Assembly (NCBI GenBank): GCA_045652815.1
Contig: JAZOLH010000088.1
Location: 1-64,000, forward strand
Direction: 5' to 3'
Length of the DNA stretch: 64,000 bases
Origin: UMGS755 sp045652815
GTDB lineage: Bacteria; Bacillota; Clostridia; UBA1381; UBA9506
In this document: one piece after another, positions 44,308 to 52,178 of the stretch
How the letters are laid out: every line of letters starts with the position of its first letter
Position numbering within the stretch: the first letter of the stretch is position 1
Made by a program: the position numbers and the translations under genes
Notes under the pieces: generated by a model
Seen by the model: only the letters and a program-made list of their open reading frames with translations
What the model was told of the DNA's origin: nothing
Database searches by the model: none

Positions 44308-45366
44308 TTAGTGTTTATCATTATACCACCAGTCACCATATTGCCAGATGTATAAATGATAGGGATCGGGACTGATTTCGCCGTCATAGCCCTCTCTGTC
44401 CGGCGCAGGCATATACTTGGAAAGCGTCTGAATCTCACGCACCCAGTAACCTTCACCGGTTGTGGCGTTAATACGGTAACGGCCGTTCTGGATACATTGA
44501 CCCATGCTGTCGGTTAAGATGCCGTATTGTCTCACGTCATAGGTAAAGGTATCAACACCTGTTTCTGTCACCCGACCAAACAAGCCCACATCAGGCGCAA
44601 CACCCTGACCGCCACCTAAAATACCATACTGGTCCAGTTTCAAAATGATGCTGGTACCATCTTTTTTCACAAAGGTATCGCCGGCTCTTGCATTACGGTT
44701 ATAGCGTGCCTGACCTTCATAAATGGTAATGGGCGGCCAACCTTCCTTGGTGGCCTCAGCGGTGCGGTATAAAATGGTCGCCGCCTGTCCTCTTGTCAAT
44801 GTCATTCGGGGAGCAAAGGTGCCCTTGTCATCAATACCCGTAATAATGCCCTGACCATAAACAACGCGGATGGCATATTGACGGGCAGAATTTGCTGTTT
44901 CATTAATATCAGGCACTGCATAGAAATAAGGCGCACTTGTTTTATAGGCACCCATACGCTGACAAACCGTGTAAATAATCTGTGCCATTTCTTCACGCGG
45001 GATCGGTGCACAGAAGGATTCTTCTGTGTTAAAATAGAGGCTATCATAGAACAGATAGCGGGAAAGACCCACTCTGTAAATCGCCTGCCACCAGGTTTCA
45101 CCCGGCCAGGGACGCAGGTCACATTCGGGGTGAGCCAGGCGCAAAACAACAGTTAAAAATTCTGCTCTTGTCATCGGGTCATCGGGGCAGAACTCGTCTG
45201 CACTTTTACCAACAAACAGGCCTCTGTCAACCATCTCGGTGACCGTTTCATAAAACCAGTCGCCGCGTTTTACGTCTTTAAACTGGGTTTGTGCTGCAGT
45301 AGCAGTGGGCATAGCGCACACAAACAGTAAGCAAACTAAAATTAAGCTTATATATTTTTTCATCAT
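44308..45366 (-). CDS. Secreted SLH-domain protein
   Basis: A 352-residue surface protein: signal peptide (about 1-25, cleaved near ATAAQ), then about three S-layer homology modules (FKDVKRGDWFYETVTEMVDRG; the IPREEMAQIIYTV module; the YAIRVVYGQGIITG module ending in TRGQAATILYR), which tie proteins to pyruvylated wall polymers. The C-terminal 140 residues are rich in Gly, Tyr and Trp and are not recognised. Two ATGs stand side by side (45366 and 45363); the second is better spaced from GGGGG. It follows the SGNH gene by 12 bases. Confidence 0.9.
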   Translation of the reverse strand: MMKKYISLILVCLLFVCAMPTATAAQTQFKDVKRGDWFYETVTEMVDRGLFVGKSADEFCPDDPMTRAEFLTVVLRLAHPECDLRPWPGETWWQAIYRVGLSRYLFYDSLYFNTEESFCAPIPREEMAQIIYTVCQRMGAYKTSAPYFYAVPDINETANSARQYAIRVVYGQGIITGIDDKGTFAPRMTLTRGQAATILYRTAEATKEGWPPITIYEGQARYNRNARAGDTFVKKDGTSIILKLDQYGILGGGQGVAPDVGLFGRVTETGVDTFTYDVRQYGILTDSMGQCIQNGRYRINATTGEGYWVREIQTLSKYMPAPDREGYDGEISPDPYHLYIWQYGDWWYNDKH

Positions 45367-45378
45367 AATCCCCCGTGA

Positions 45379-46026
45379 CTATTTGCTGAAATCAAAACCA
45401 ATGGCTTTTAAAAACGCCTTGGCAATCAGCATAGAACCTGCCTGATTGGGATGCACTCTATCCCAAGCAATATTGGTGGAATGGCGCACGCCGCAGAACT
45501 CTGCAAACACTTTCTGCAAATCAATAAAAATCGCACCGTGTTTTTCTGCCACCTTTTTCATCACCGCACCATATTCATCCATGCGGGCACGCATAGCGTC
45601 TTCGGTATTGGCTTCAATGTAATAAGGTGTCATCATAATGATGCCCTTTACCTTGCCTTTAATCTTGGCAATCATGGCCTCTAAATTTGCCTCATAGGTT
45701 TCGAGTGATGTGTGAGCTTCGTGGAATGCCAAAGAGTCAAACTGACGCCAAACATCGTTAATGCCGATGCAAATAGAGACCCAGTCGGGGTTTAATTCGG
45801 TTACATCTCTATCAAAGCGTTCGAGTAGCATACGGCTGTTGTGACCATCCATACCGGAGTTGGTCACACGGATGTGCAGTTCGGGATAAAAAGAAGTTAA
45901 AAAACTATCCACCAGATGCACATAACCATCGCCTAAACCTCTTCCTTCACCAACGGGAGAAAAACTACCCATATCGGTGACGGAGTCACCTGCAAATACA
46001 ATTCTATCACCATGTTCTAATAACAT
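45379..46026 (-). CDS. SGNH/GDSL-family hydrolase
   Basis: A 215-residue esterase/acetylhydrolase. The four blocks are visible: GDSVTDMG (Ser13 or so), NSGMDGHNS, GINDVW and the catalytic DRVHPN. No signal peptide, so it probably acts inside the cell, for example on acetylated sugars; substrate unknown. It has a TTGACA promoter and precedes the SLH gene by 12 bases, so the two may be co-transcribed. AAAGGAC lies before the ATG. Confidence 0.92.
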   Translation of the reverse strand: MLLEHGDRIVFAGDSVTDMGSFSPVGEGRGLGDGYVHLVDSFLTSFYPELHIRVTNSGMDGHNSRMLLERFDRDVTELNPDWVSICIGINDVWRQFDSLAFHEAHTSLETYEANLEAMIAKIKGKVKGIIMMTPYYIEANTEDAMRARMDEYGAVMKKVAEKHGAIFIDLQKVFAEFCGVRHSTNIAWDRVHPNQAGSMLIAKAFLKAIGFDFSK

Positions 46027-46063
46027 TTTTTCATCGTCCTTTCGATTTAAAAACTCTTCTTAC

Positions 46064-46092
46064 ATTATCCACCCAAACAAAAAGTTTGTCAA
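46064..46092 (-). promoter_or_regulatory. Promoter of the SGNH-SLH unit
   Basis: Minus strand perfect TTGACA (46092-46087), 17-base spacer, GATAAT (46069-46064). Confidence 0.82.
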
Positions 46093-46134
46093 GGGGGAAA
46101 GAGGAAATCGATAATTAAAAGTCTTCTTAAAAAG

Positions 46135-46527
46135 CTAGTTATATTCGCTCGTTTCCATTTGTCCGCAAAGCATATTGAAAAAACCAAATTTCTCGTAAAA
46201 AGGCTTTAATTTTTCATCATAGACAACAGAAATTATATATATGTGCAATTCCTTTAGATGAGCGATCATCTTATGCATCAATTCTGTGCCTATCCCCCAG
46301 CCTTGATAATCGGGATGAACCATCAAATCCTGAATATAGGCATCTGTCACACCGTTTGATACGGAATCGACATAACCGATCAGCTTGTTCTCGTCATATA
46401 CGGCAATATGATAAAAAGACTGAAGCATTGGGTTATTATATTCTTTCTCCATCCTGTTCCAGCCAACAGATTCACGCAAATCTCCCAGTTGTTTAGAAGA
46501 AACCTGCTTGTTATATTCATACATCAT
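46135..46527 (-). CDS. GNAT-family N-acetyltransferase
   Basis: A 130-residue acetyltransferase. The acetyl-CoA loop is VHPDYQGWGIGTELMHKM (Q/R-x-x-G-x-G/A type), followed by FYEKFGFF near the C-terminus. Substrate unknown. Two ATGs are adjacent (46527, 46524). The first overlaps the four-helix-bundle stop as ATGA, so the two proteins are translationally coupled. This gene and its partner are more AT-rich than their neighbours and sit beside tRNA-Leu, which hints at acquisition as a unit (inference). Confidence 0.9.
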   Translation of the reverse strand: MMYEYNKQVSSKQLGDLRESVGWNRMEKEYNNPMLQSFYHIAVYDENKLIGYVDSVSNGVTDAYIQDLMVHPDYQGWGIGTELMHKMIAHLKELHIYIISVVYDEKLKPFYEKFGFFNMLCGQMETSEYN

Positions 46528-46865
46528 TTCGCATTTTCCTTTGCTGTGTTAATGGATGAAATCAGCATTTTGCGGATTGTTCCGCAACTATGTAAAAGTT
46601 CAGCATTCTCCAATAGAATCCCTGCCTTTTGCATTAATTCAAGCCAGTATTCGGTTTCATAACACTCTTTTAAGGATATTTGAAGTTTAGATATAAAATC
46701 TGCTCTGCTTTGTGCATATTTTGCTTCTCTGATATTAGCACCTATACTCGTTGCACTTCGCTCTAATTGATTGACAATAGAATAATGTCCTTTTATGTTT
46801 TCTCCTAGCTTCAAAATTGCAACCGCAAAGTCCATTGAAAGTTCCGCTAATTTGTTTTCTTTCAT
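46524..46865 (-). CDS. Four-helix-bundle protein (23S rRNA intervening-sequence / bAvd-like family)
   Basis: A 113-residue, mostly helical protein with the family hallmarks: LSMDFAVAILKL, the central QLERSATSIGANIREA and KLQISLKECYETEYWLELM. Relatives are encoded in 23S rRNA intervening sequences or serve as accessory proteins of diversity-generating retroelements and form pentameric barrels that bind nucleic acid; the role of stand-alone copies is unknown. An upstream frame runs across the promoter, so the ATG at 46865 with GAGGTG is chosen. It is coupled to the GNAT gene and lies immediately downstream of the hairpin array. Confidence 0.9.
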   Translation of the reverse strand: MKENKLAELSMDFAVAILKLGENIKGHYSIVNQLERSATSIGANIREAKYAQSRADFISKLQISLKECYETEYWLELMQKAGILLENAELLHSCGTIRKMLISSINTAKENAK

Positions 46866-46883
46866 TCGAAACACCTCAATCTC

Positions 46884-46911
46884 ATTATAACACAAAACCA
46901 AAATTTTGCAA
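46884..46911 (-). promoter_or_regulatory. Promoter of the four-helix-bundle/GNAT unit
   Basis: Minus strand TTGCAA (46911-46906), 16-base spacer, TATAAT (46889-46884). The -35 box ends two bases from the first constant unit of the hairpin array. Confidence 0.75.
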
Positions 46912-46913
46912 TT

Positions 46914-47079
46914 ATGAAATCGTGCGAAGCACGATGAAATCCAAATAAATTTGGATGAAATCAAAGCCTCAAGGCTTTGATGAAATTAAATCCGTCCTTC
47001 TTCGCCCGCAGGCGATTTCATCTGCGGAACAGATTTCATCCACGATAGTGGATTTCTTCCGTCGCAGACGGATTTAGTT
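46914..47079. repeat. Array of seven different hairpins separated by a constant 7-mer, inverted at mid-point
   Basis: Left half: ATGAAAT at 46914, 46934, 46955 and 46980 flanks hairpins CGTGC/GCACG, CCAAAT/ATTTGG and CAAAGCCT/AGGCTTTG. Right half: the complement ATTTCAT at 47015 and 47033, plus the variant ATTTCTT at 47052, flanks CGCC/GGCG, CTG/CAG, CCAC/GTGG and CCGTC/GACGG. AAATCCGTC (46988-46996) also pairs with GACGGATTT near 47067-47075. Stem sequences all differ; only the spacer is conserved. Confidence 0.85.
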
Positions 47080-47086
47080 GAAAAAA

Positions 47087-47119
47087 AGAGAGATTTCAAA
47101 ACTGAAATCTCTCTTTTTT
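47087..47119 (-). terminator. Terminator of tRNA-Leu
   Basis: Perfect 12-base stem AGAGAGATTTCA/TGAAATCTCTCT with four-base loop and a T-run on the minus strand, two bases past the tRNA 3' end. Confidence 0.92.
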
Positions 47120-47120
47120 C

Positions 47121-47207
47121 TGGTGCGGATAAGAGGACTTGAACCTCCACGAGATTGCTCCCACTAGCACCTGAAGCTAGCGCGTCTGCCAATTCCGCCA
47201 TATCCGC
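47121..47207 (-). tRNA. tRNA-Leu (anticodon CAG)
   Basis: On the minus strand an 87-base class II tRNA: acceptor GCGGATA/TATCCGC with encoded CCA, D-loop GGCGGAATTGGCAGACGCG, anticodon loop TTCAGGT (CAG), a long variable arm (TGGGAGCAATCTCG) and T-loop GGTTCAAGTCC. Reads CUG codons. Confidence 0.97.
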
Positions 47208-47237
47208 AAATCGCTATTCACTTGAACAACGTAGTTT

Positions 47238-47266
47238 ATTTTAGCACAACTTTTTCCCCTTGTCAA
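47238..47266 (-). promoter_or_regulatory. Promoter of tRNA-Leu
   Basis: Minus strand perfect TTGACA (47266-47261), 17-base spacer, TAAAAT (47243-47238), about 30 bases before the mature tRNA end. Confidence 0.82.
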
Positions 47267-47357
47267 CCCTTTTTTTCGTTTTTCTTCATCTTTTTTTAAT
47301 TTTTCTCCTGTATCATTACAGGAATGTTTCATTTCCTTATCCTTTCTGTGATATTGG

Positions 47358-47386
47358 TTGAAATTGCGGAAAACATAGTATATAAT
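47358..47386 (+). promoter_or_regulatory. Promoter of the stalk-domain gene
   Basis: TTGAAA (47358-47363), 17-base spacer, TATAAT (47381-47386), then a leader of about 65 bases ending in GGAAGGAG. Upstream, CCTGTA/TACAGG (47307-47322) forms a small isolated palindrome. Confidence 0.8.
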
Positions 47387-47456
47387 TGACCTAAACTATA
47401 AAATGGGTTAATTGTAAGCTTTGATATAGTCCTAAACGGAAGGAGACTTTGGAAGT

Positions 47457-48935
47457 ATGAAAAGAATACTCGCTCTTTTTCTTATTTTACTGTTGCTTCC
47501 CATTCTGCCCGCTCAGGCTGACGAAATGTTCACCGTTGTGTCTAAAGACATCACCGTAACCTATAACGGTGAGGAAGTGTTATTCCCCGATGCCGCACCG
47601 CTCATCCAGAACGGCAAAACTTTAGTGCCCGTTCGTCCCATTATGGAGCGCGCGAAACTGATTGTAGATTGGAACGGTGACACCCGTACCGTGACCGCCA
47701 AAAACGATGACCTTTTCATCACCATGAAAATTGATGACAAAAACGCCACGGTGACCAAGGGCGCCGAAATGAAAACCTACATTTTGGAAGAACCAGCCCG
47801 CATTATTCAAAACCGCACCTACGTGCCCATCCGCTTTTTAGCGGAAAGTTTAGGCACAAAGGTGAACTGGAATCCCAACGCCCGTGAAGTTGTCATCATC
47901 GACACGGAAGAATGGAAAGCCGAAATTAAAGAAGAATCTGACTTTTTGGGCGATTTCATTGATTTGCCCATCTCCCCGCAAACGCCTTACACCCAAAACA
48001 TCAGCGGCGAATTTCGTTACAAAGCCGATGCCAAAAGTTTAATCACCACAGATGGCACCGTTTCCCTGAAAAAAGACGTGGAACTTTCCTTTGTAGGTGC
48101 AGGCGTGTTTGACGGTACCAACACAGGTTATTTCATCTCGGTTGACACCGATTTATCCGCTCTGGCGGGATTTTTCCACGATACCTTAACCATCGATGAA
48201 CTGGAAAAACTGCAGGGCCCTTGCACCCTCGATTTCGATGTTATCATTGATAAAGATCAGAATCTCTATGTAAAAAGTGCCCGCATCAAGCAGGTACTTT
48301 CAGACCTTGGCCGCACCAAAATGGCAGAAGCCTTAGGCGATCATTATATTAAGGTGCCTGCCGATGAGCGCTTTAACGAACAGGAACTTGATGTTTTAGT
48401 TCGTGCTTCTGCCGAAGGTAAAAGCCGCTGGGATCTTGTAGAAGATTTCATTGAAAAAGATAATATGATTTTTAGCCAAAGTGCCCTTTTGCTCGATTCT
48501 TCACTGGCAGAATACAGCCGCCTTTATTCTAAAAAAACAACCCGTGTTTCTGTTCCCTCCAAAAACGCAAAAATGTGGGAACTGATATCAGGCGAAACCG
48601 CCCACGGTGAAACTGCGCTGACCCTGCTTAAAATGCTCAGCACAGGCACAAACTTCCCCGCAACACCTGCTGTTTTAACTGCGCAGAAAGATCATTTAAT
48701 CGATGATAATGCCAGCGTTAAAACAAATCTTGCCATCACCGTTAAGGATCAAATGGTAAGCCGCTCACAGATAACCGTTAACATCTCAACGCCCCACCGT
48801 GCCAAAAATGCGATGTCACTTTATTTTAATTTCGGCAGTTCCGCAGGCAAGTTTAATGAAAAAACCGACCATCCTATCACATTACCCGAGCAGGTGATTT
48901 TAGAATCTGACCTGCGCCGCGTAACAGAATCATAA
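47457..48935 (+). CDS. Secreted copper-amine-oxidase N-terminal (stalk) domain protein
   Basis: A 492-residue secreted protein: signal peptide (KRILALFLILLLLPILPAQA), then the stalk domain common in Clostridia surface proteins, with paired motifs GKTLVPVRPIMERAKLIVDW and NRTYVPIRFLAESLGTKVNW (about 55-145). The remaining 340 residues are not recognised. Such domains are thought to serve in surface attachment or display; no catalytic copper domain follows. It has its own promoter and is followed 12 bases later by a small membrane protein gene. Confidence 0.88.
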   Translation: MKRILALFLILLLLPILPAQADEMFTVVSKDITVTYNGEEVLFPDAAPLIQNGKTLVPVRPIMERAKLIVDWNGDTRTVTAKNDDLFITMKIDDKNATVTKGAEMKTYILEEPARIIQNRTYVPIRFLAESLGTKVNWNPNAREVVIIDTEEWKAEIKEESDFLGDFIDLPISPQTPYTQNISGEFRYKADAKSLITTDGTVSLKKDVELSFVGAGVFDGTNTGYFISVDTDLSALAGFFHDTLTIDELEKLQGPCTLDFDVIIDKDQNLYVKSARIKQVLSDLGRTKMAEALGDHYIKVPADERFNEQELDVLVRASAEGKSRWDLVEDFIEKDNMIFSQSALLLDSSLAEYSRLYSKKTTRVSVPSKNAKMWELISGETAHGETALTLLKMLSTGTNFPATPAVLTAQKDHLIDDNASVKTNLAITVKDQMVSRSQITVNISTPHRAKNAMSLYFNFGSSAGKFNEKTDHPITLPEQVILESDLRRVTES

Positions 48936-48947
48936 GGGGGAGATTAT

Positions 48948-49301
48948 ATGTCTAAAAAAGTAAAAACCCTGCTCATCACATCTGCCTTGGCAGGCGCTGC
49001 CTCTTCGGCGGCACTTTGGTTTATCCGTAAGCAGAAGCAAAAAGAACTCATTTACCGTTTAGAACTCTCCGGCACAACGGAAAAAGGAAAACCCGTTGAT
49101 GCCGAAACACTCACCGAGTACCTTGAAACCTTGGGGAGAGAACAGGGTTTTGCAGTTTCCGGCGGTAAAATCAGCATTGAAGAAGATAAGGGCTTTGTGT
49201 TCTTCTTCGCATCTTCAGGCCCTCTGCCCCTTGCAGACCTTGGCGAACAAATTAAAACCAAATTCAATCTGGCAACCTGCTCTTGCCGATTGGAGAAATA
49301 A
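48948..49301 (+). CDS. Hypothetical protein with one N-terminal membrane helix
   Basis: A 117-residue protein: basic start SKKVKTLL, one hydrophobic helix (about 7-25), a basic stop RKQKQKE, then a soluble domain of about 85 residues with alternating strands and helices. No family recognised. GGGGGAG precedes the ATG. It lies 12 bases after the stalk gene and ends in a shared terminator, so it is probably made with the stalk protein. Function not proposed. Confidence 0.75.
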   Translation: MSKKVKTLLITSALAGAASSAALWFIRKQKQKELIYRLELSGTTEKGKPVDAETLTEYLETLGREQGFAVSGGKISIEEDKGFVFFFASSGPLPLADLGEQIKTKFNLATCSCRLEK

Positions 49302-49303
49302 TA

Positions 49304-49336
49304 AAAGCGTTGTGGCAATCGCCACAACGCTTTTTA
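49304..49336. terminator. Bidirectional terminator between the hypothetical gene and tadA
   Basis: Stem AAAGCGTTGTGGC/GCCACAACGCTTT with a four-base loop between convergent genes; its right end covers the tadA stop codon. Confidence 0.9.
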
Positions 49337-49768
49337 TCTTCTCTCCGCAAAAAATGTTTTTAAAATCTCGGCGCAGGGCTCTTCCATAATGCCGCCATAG
49401 ACTTCGATGCCTGTGCCATTTAGCAAATCCAATTTACCACCACAGGCACCTGCCGCGGCATCATAGGCCCCGAAATACACTCTCTCGGGACGGGCGAGAA
49501 GTATCGCACCCGCACACATAGGGCAGGGCTCTAAGGTGACATATAAAGAGCATCCTGTCAGGCGTTTTGTGCCCAGTTTATCGATGGCTTCCTGCATCAC
49601 AAGGCACTCGGCGTGGGTTAAAATATTGCCGCTTTGTTCGGTTCGGTTGTGATTTTGGCAAATCACTTCGCCATCTTTCACCAGCACCGCACCAACGGGC
49701 ACTTCCCCCGCCTCTGCGGCTTTTTGTGCCTGTAAAAGTGCCAGTTCCATCCACGGATTTTTCATCAT
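49334..49768 (-). CDS. tadA: tRNA-specific adenosine deaminase
   Basis: Makes inosine at the wobble base of tRNA-Arg(ACG). The 144-residue zinc deaminase has THAECLVMQEA with the catalytic His-Ala-Glu and LEPCPMCAGAI with the PCxxC zinc cysteines, and VPVGAVLVKDGEVI near the start. Its ATG overlaps the upstream SPOUT methyltransferase stop as ATGA. Length and motifs are standard; guanine deaminases are less likely. Confidence 0.94.
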   Translation of the reverse strand: MMKNPWMELALLQAQKAAEAGEVPVGAVLVKDGEVICQNHNRTEQSGNILTHAECLVMQEAIDKLGTKRLTGCSLYVTLEPCPMCAGAILLARPERVYFGAYDAAAGACGGKLDLLNGTGIEVYGGIMEEPCAEILKTFFAERR

Positions 49769-50544
49769 AAACGTCCCCTCGCTTTCGCGGTTTCAAACAA
49801 AAGGATCGCCGCTGCGGCTGCCACGTTTAAGGATTCGGCACTGCCTGCCATAGGGATTTTTACCACATGATCCGCAAGGGATAAAACTTCCTCAGAAACC
49901 CCGTTTGCCTCATTGCCAACGGTGATGATGGTGTTCTCTTGGCTCTGTTCCTCGCCCAAAGTCACCGCCTTATCAGACAGGGCAGAAACCGTCAGCGCAA
50001 AGCCCTTTTTCTGCAGGGCGGCAATTTGTTCTGCCGTTACATCGGTAAAAATATTAATATGAAACAGTGAGCCCATGGTTGAGCGCACCAGTTTGGGGCT
50101 AAACACATCCACGCTTTCAGGTGACAGCATCACCCCATCAAACCCCAGTGCATCGGCCGAGCGGATGATAGAGCCAACATTACCCGGGTCGCGCACACGG
50201 TCACAATACACATAGAGACCGCCATCGGGCAATTCTTTTTGCGCAGGCAGGGCGCAGATACACAAAATGCCCTGCGGGGTTTTGGTATCCGCCATTTTTT
50301 CAAAGAGCCGCTGGGGCACACGGTAAACGGTCATATCGTCAAAATGTGCTTCAATCTCGGCAGGCACGCTATAGTCCTGACTGATAACAACAGTCTGCAC
50401 TTTGTAAGCCGAAGTCAGCGCCCATAAAACACTCATAGCGCCTTCTACCAAAAATGCGCCATAGCGCTCACGATATTTCTTTTCTTTTAAAGATGCCGCC
50501 TGTTTCACAATCTTATGGTCGGCACTGGTAATGTCTAACAGCAT
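49765..50544 (-). CDS. TrmH-family RNA 2'-O-methyltransferase
   Basis: A 259-residue SPOUT enzyme with an N-terminal substrate domain (IVKQAASLKEKKYRERYGAFLVEG) and motifs DRVRDPGNVGSIIRSADALG, TVGNEANGVS and IPMAGSAESLNVAAAAAILL. The opening is typical of the YsgA-like group often listed as rRNA methyltransferase; the modified base is unknown. It is coupled to tadA by a four-base overlap and has its own promoter. It is a relative of rlmB at 30230 but without the charged repeats. Confidence 0.92.
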   Translation of the reverse strand: MLLDITSADHKIVKQAASLKEKKYRERYGAFLVEGAMSVLWALTSAYKVQTVVISQDYSVPAEIEAHFDDMTVYRVPQRLFEKMADTKTPQGILCICALPAQKELPDGGLYVYCDRVRDPGNVGSIIRSADALGFDGVMLSPESVDVFSPKLVRSTMGSLFHINIFTDVTAEQIAALQKKGFALTVSALSDKAVTLGEEQSQENTIITVGNEANGVSEEVLSLADHVVKIPMAGSAESLNVAAAAAILLFETAKARGRL

Positions 50545-50577
50545 GGGTCTCTCCCCTTTAACCTTAATACTGCTTTC

Positions 50578-50606
50578 AGTATATCACACTCGCATATTTT
50601 TTTCAA
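50578..50606 (-). promoter_or_regulatory. Promoter of the TrmH-tadA unit
   Basis: Minus strand TTGAAA (50606-50601), 17-base spacer ending TGA (extended -10), TATACT (50583-50578). It diverges from the DUF4364 promoter 18 bases away. Confidence 0.83.
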
Positions 50607-50624
50607 CCGATTCACCTTTTTTTG

Positions 50625-50653
50625 TTGATTTTCAGGTGCCAATATAGTAAAAT
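50625..50653 (+). promoter_or_regulatory. Promoter of DUF4364-trxB
   Basis: TTGATT (50625-50630), 17-base spacer, TAAAAT (50648-50653). Confidence 0.75.
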
Positions 50654-50683
50654 TAAACTATACGGAAAAATAAGGAGTTTGTT

Positions 50684-51244
50684 ATGAAAAAGAACATTTG
50701 GGAAAATGTATATTATAGACTGACTGACCCTATCGAAATCAAACTGGCGATTTTATATACCCTGTCTTATGCCCACATCCCCATGAGCGATGTGGAGCTG
50801 AAACATTGTATGTTAGAAGGTACCAGCGTTGACTTTTTGGAACTGTGCGACGTTTTAATGCTGGTGCAGGAAGAAAATTATATTAAAACCGTCTTTCGTG
50901 ATGAAATGGATAAACTGGCTCTGACAGCCTCCGGCGAAGATGCCATTTCTATGTTTGAAGATAAACTGCTCCCCAGCGTGAAAGAAAACCTGAAAAACGC
51001 GGTGGATAAGTTCTATCAGAATGAACAGAGTCGCAAATCCATCCGTTGTGATTTGATTCCCCTTTCGGGCAATCAGTTCAGCGTGGATTTAGAATATAAA
51101 GAAGGTAAAAACACCCTGCTTGCCCTTTCTCTCTTTGCAGGTAGCAAGCAACGTGCCCTTTCTATGTGCCGCGCATTTCGTAAAAACCCCTATGATTTTT
51201 ATGAAAAAATCAGCGCACTGTTTGAAGAAGAAACCGAAGAATAA
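50684..51244 (+). CDS. DUF4364-family protein
   Basis: A 186-residue protein of the Clostridia-typical DUF4364 family. The first 90 residues look like a winged-helix DNA-binding domain (IEIKLAILYTLSYAHIPMSD, then the DFLELCDVLMLVQEENYI helices). The rest has a helix pair and a beta-rich part. A role as a transcription regulator is inferred from the fold only. AAGGAG lies before the ATG, and trxB follows after 18 bases, so both share a transcript; a link to redox control is possible but unproven. Confidence 0.86.
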   Translation: MKKNIWENVYYRLTDPIEIKLAILYTLSYAHIPMSDVELKHCMLEGTSVDFLELCDVLMLVQEENYIKTVFRDEMDKLALTASGEDAISMFEDKLLPSVKENLKNAVDKFYQNEQSRKSIRCDLIPLSGNQFSVDLEYKEGKNTLLALSLFAGSKQRALSMCRAFRKNPYDFYEKISALFEEETEE

Positions 51245-51262
51245 AAAGAGGAGAATCTCATT

Positions 51263-52177
51263 ATGTATGATGTTATTATCGGTGGCGGCGGCCCTGCAGG
51301 CCTTTGCGCCGCGCTATATTCCGCCCGTGCCGGTCTTAAAACTTTAGTGTTAGAAGAAATGTTTGCAGGGGGACAGATGTCCACCACCACAACCCTTGAG
51401 AACTATATCGGTTTCCCCGGCGGCATTGATGCCATTACCCTTGCTATGCAGATGGAACAGCAGGCAAAGGAAGCCGGTGCCGAAATCCGCTATGATTCCA
51501 TTGCAGAACTTCATTTAGAAGGTGACGAAAAAGAAGTTGTCACCGCTAAAGAAACTTTAAAAACCAAAACTTTTATCGCTTGTATGGGTGCAAAACCCCG
51601 TATGCTGGGCGTTCCCGGTGAAGAAGCGTTCCGCGGTCTGGGTGTGTCTTACTGTGCCACTTGCGATGGTGCCCTCTACAAAGGCAAAACCGTTGCTGTT
51701 ATCGGCGGTGGCGACACAGCCTTAGAAGATGCGCTGTTTTTAGCCCGCTACTGCGAAAAAGTATATCTGATTCACCGCCGCGACGCATTCCGTGGTGCTC
51801 ACGTTTTGGCTGAGCAGGTGAAAAAGCAGGAAAAAGTTGAACTGGTTTTAAACTCCACCGTTTCAAAAATTACGGGGGATGCCAAAGTGCAGGCCCTCAC
51901 CGTTGAAAATAAAATAGATGGCACATCAAAAGAACTCCCCATTGATGGCGTGTTCGTTGCCGTTGGCACTGCACCGGGCAACAGTCTGGTGGAAGGTAAA
52001 CTGAACTTAAACGAGCAGGGCTACGTGATCACCAACGAGGAAATGGAAACTTCTGTAGCCGGTGTTTACTGTGCAGGTGACCTGCGTGTTAAACCCCTCC
52101 GTCAGGTGATTACCGCCGCTGCAGACGGTGCCATTGCATCCTATTCCGCTCTGCGCTATATTGAAAGCAACCGCTAG
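51263..52177 (+). CDS. trxB: Thioredoxin reductase
   Basis: NADPH- or ferredoxin-linked flavoprotein that reduces thioredoxin. The 304-residue protein has the FAD loop GGGPAGLCAALYSARAG, the redox pair CATCDG (about 130-135), the second Rossmann loop GGGDTALEDALFLA, and the FAD-binding end GVYCAGDLR. AAGAGGAG precedes the ATG. No thioredoxin gene is beside it; the NrdD fusion and other Trx-fold proteins could be partners. Its stop lies one base from the convergent murA stop, with no terminator between. Confidence 0.95.
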   Translation: MYDVIIGGGGPAGLCAALYSARAGLKTLVLEEMFAGGQMSTTTTLENYIGFPGGIDAITLAMQMEQQAKEAGAEIRYDSIAELHLEGDEKEVVTAKETLKTKTFIACMGAKPRMLGVPGEEAFRGLGVSYCATCDGALYKGKTVAVIGGGDTALEDALFLARYCEKVYLIHRRDAFRGAHVLAEQVKKQEKVELVLNSTVSKITGDAKVQALTVENKIDGTSKELPIDGVFVAVGTAPGNSLVEGKLNLNEQGYVITNEEMETSVAGVYCAGDLRVKPLRQVITAAADGAIASYSALRYIESNR

Positions 52178-52178
52178 T

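Noticed and set aside
46914..47079. Possible CRISPR array
   Set aside because: The constant part is only 7 bases, the intervals are palindromic and 11-18 bases long, and no cas genes are near.
46986..47201. Open frame beginning MAELADALASG on the minus strand
   Set aside because: It is the reading of the tRNA-Leu gene and its terminator, not a protein gene.
47307..47322. CCTGTA/TACAGG palindrome as a terminator
   Set aside because: The stem is only six bases and no T-run follows in either orientation at the right distance; recorded only as a small palindrome.
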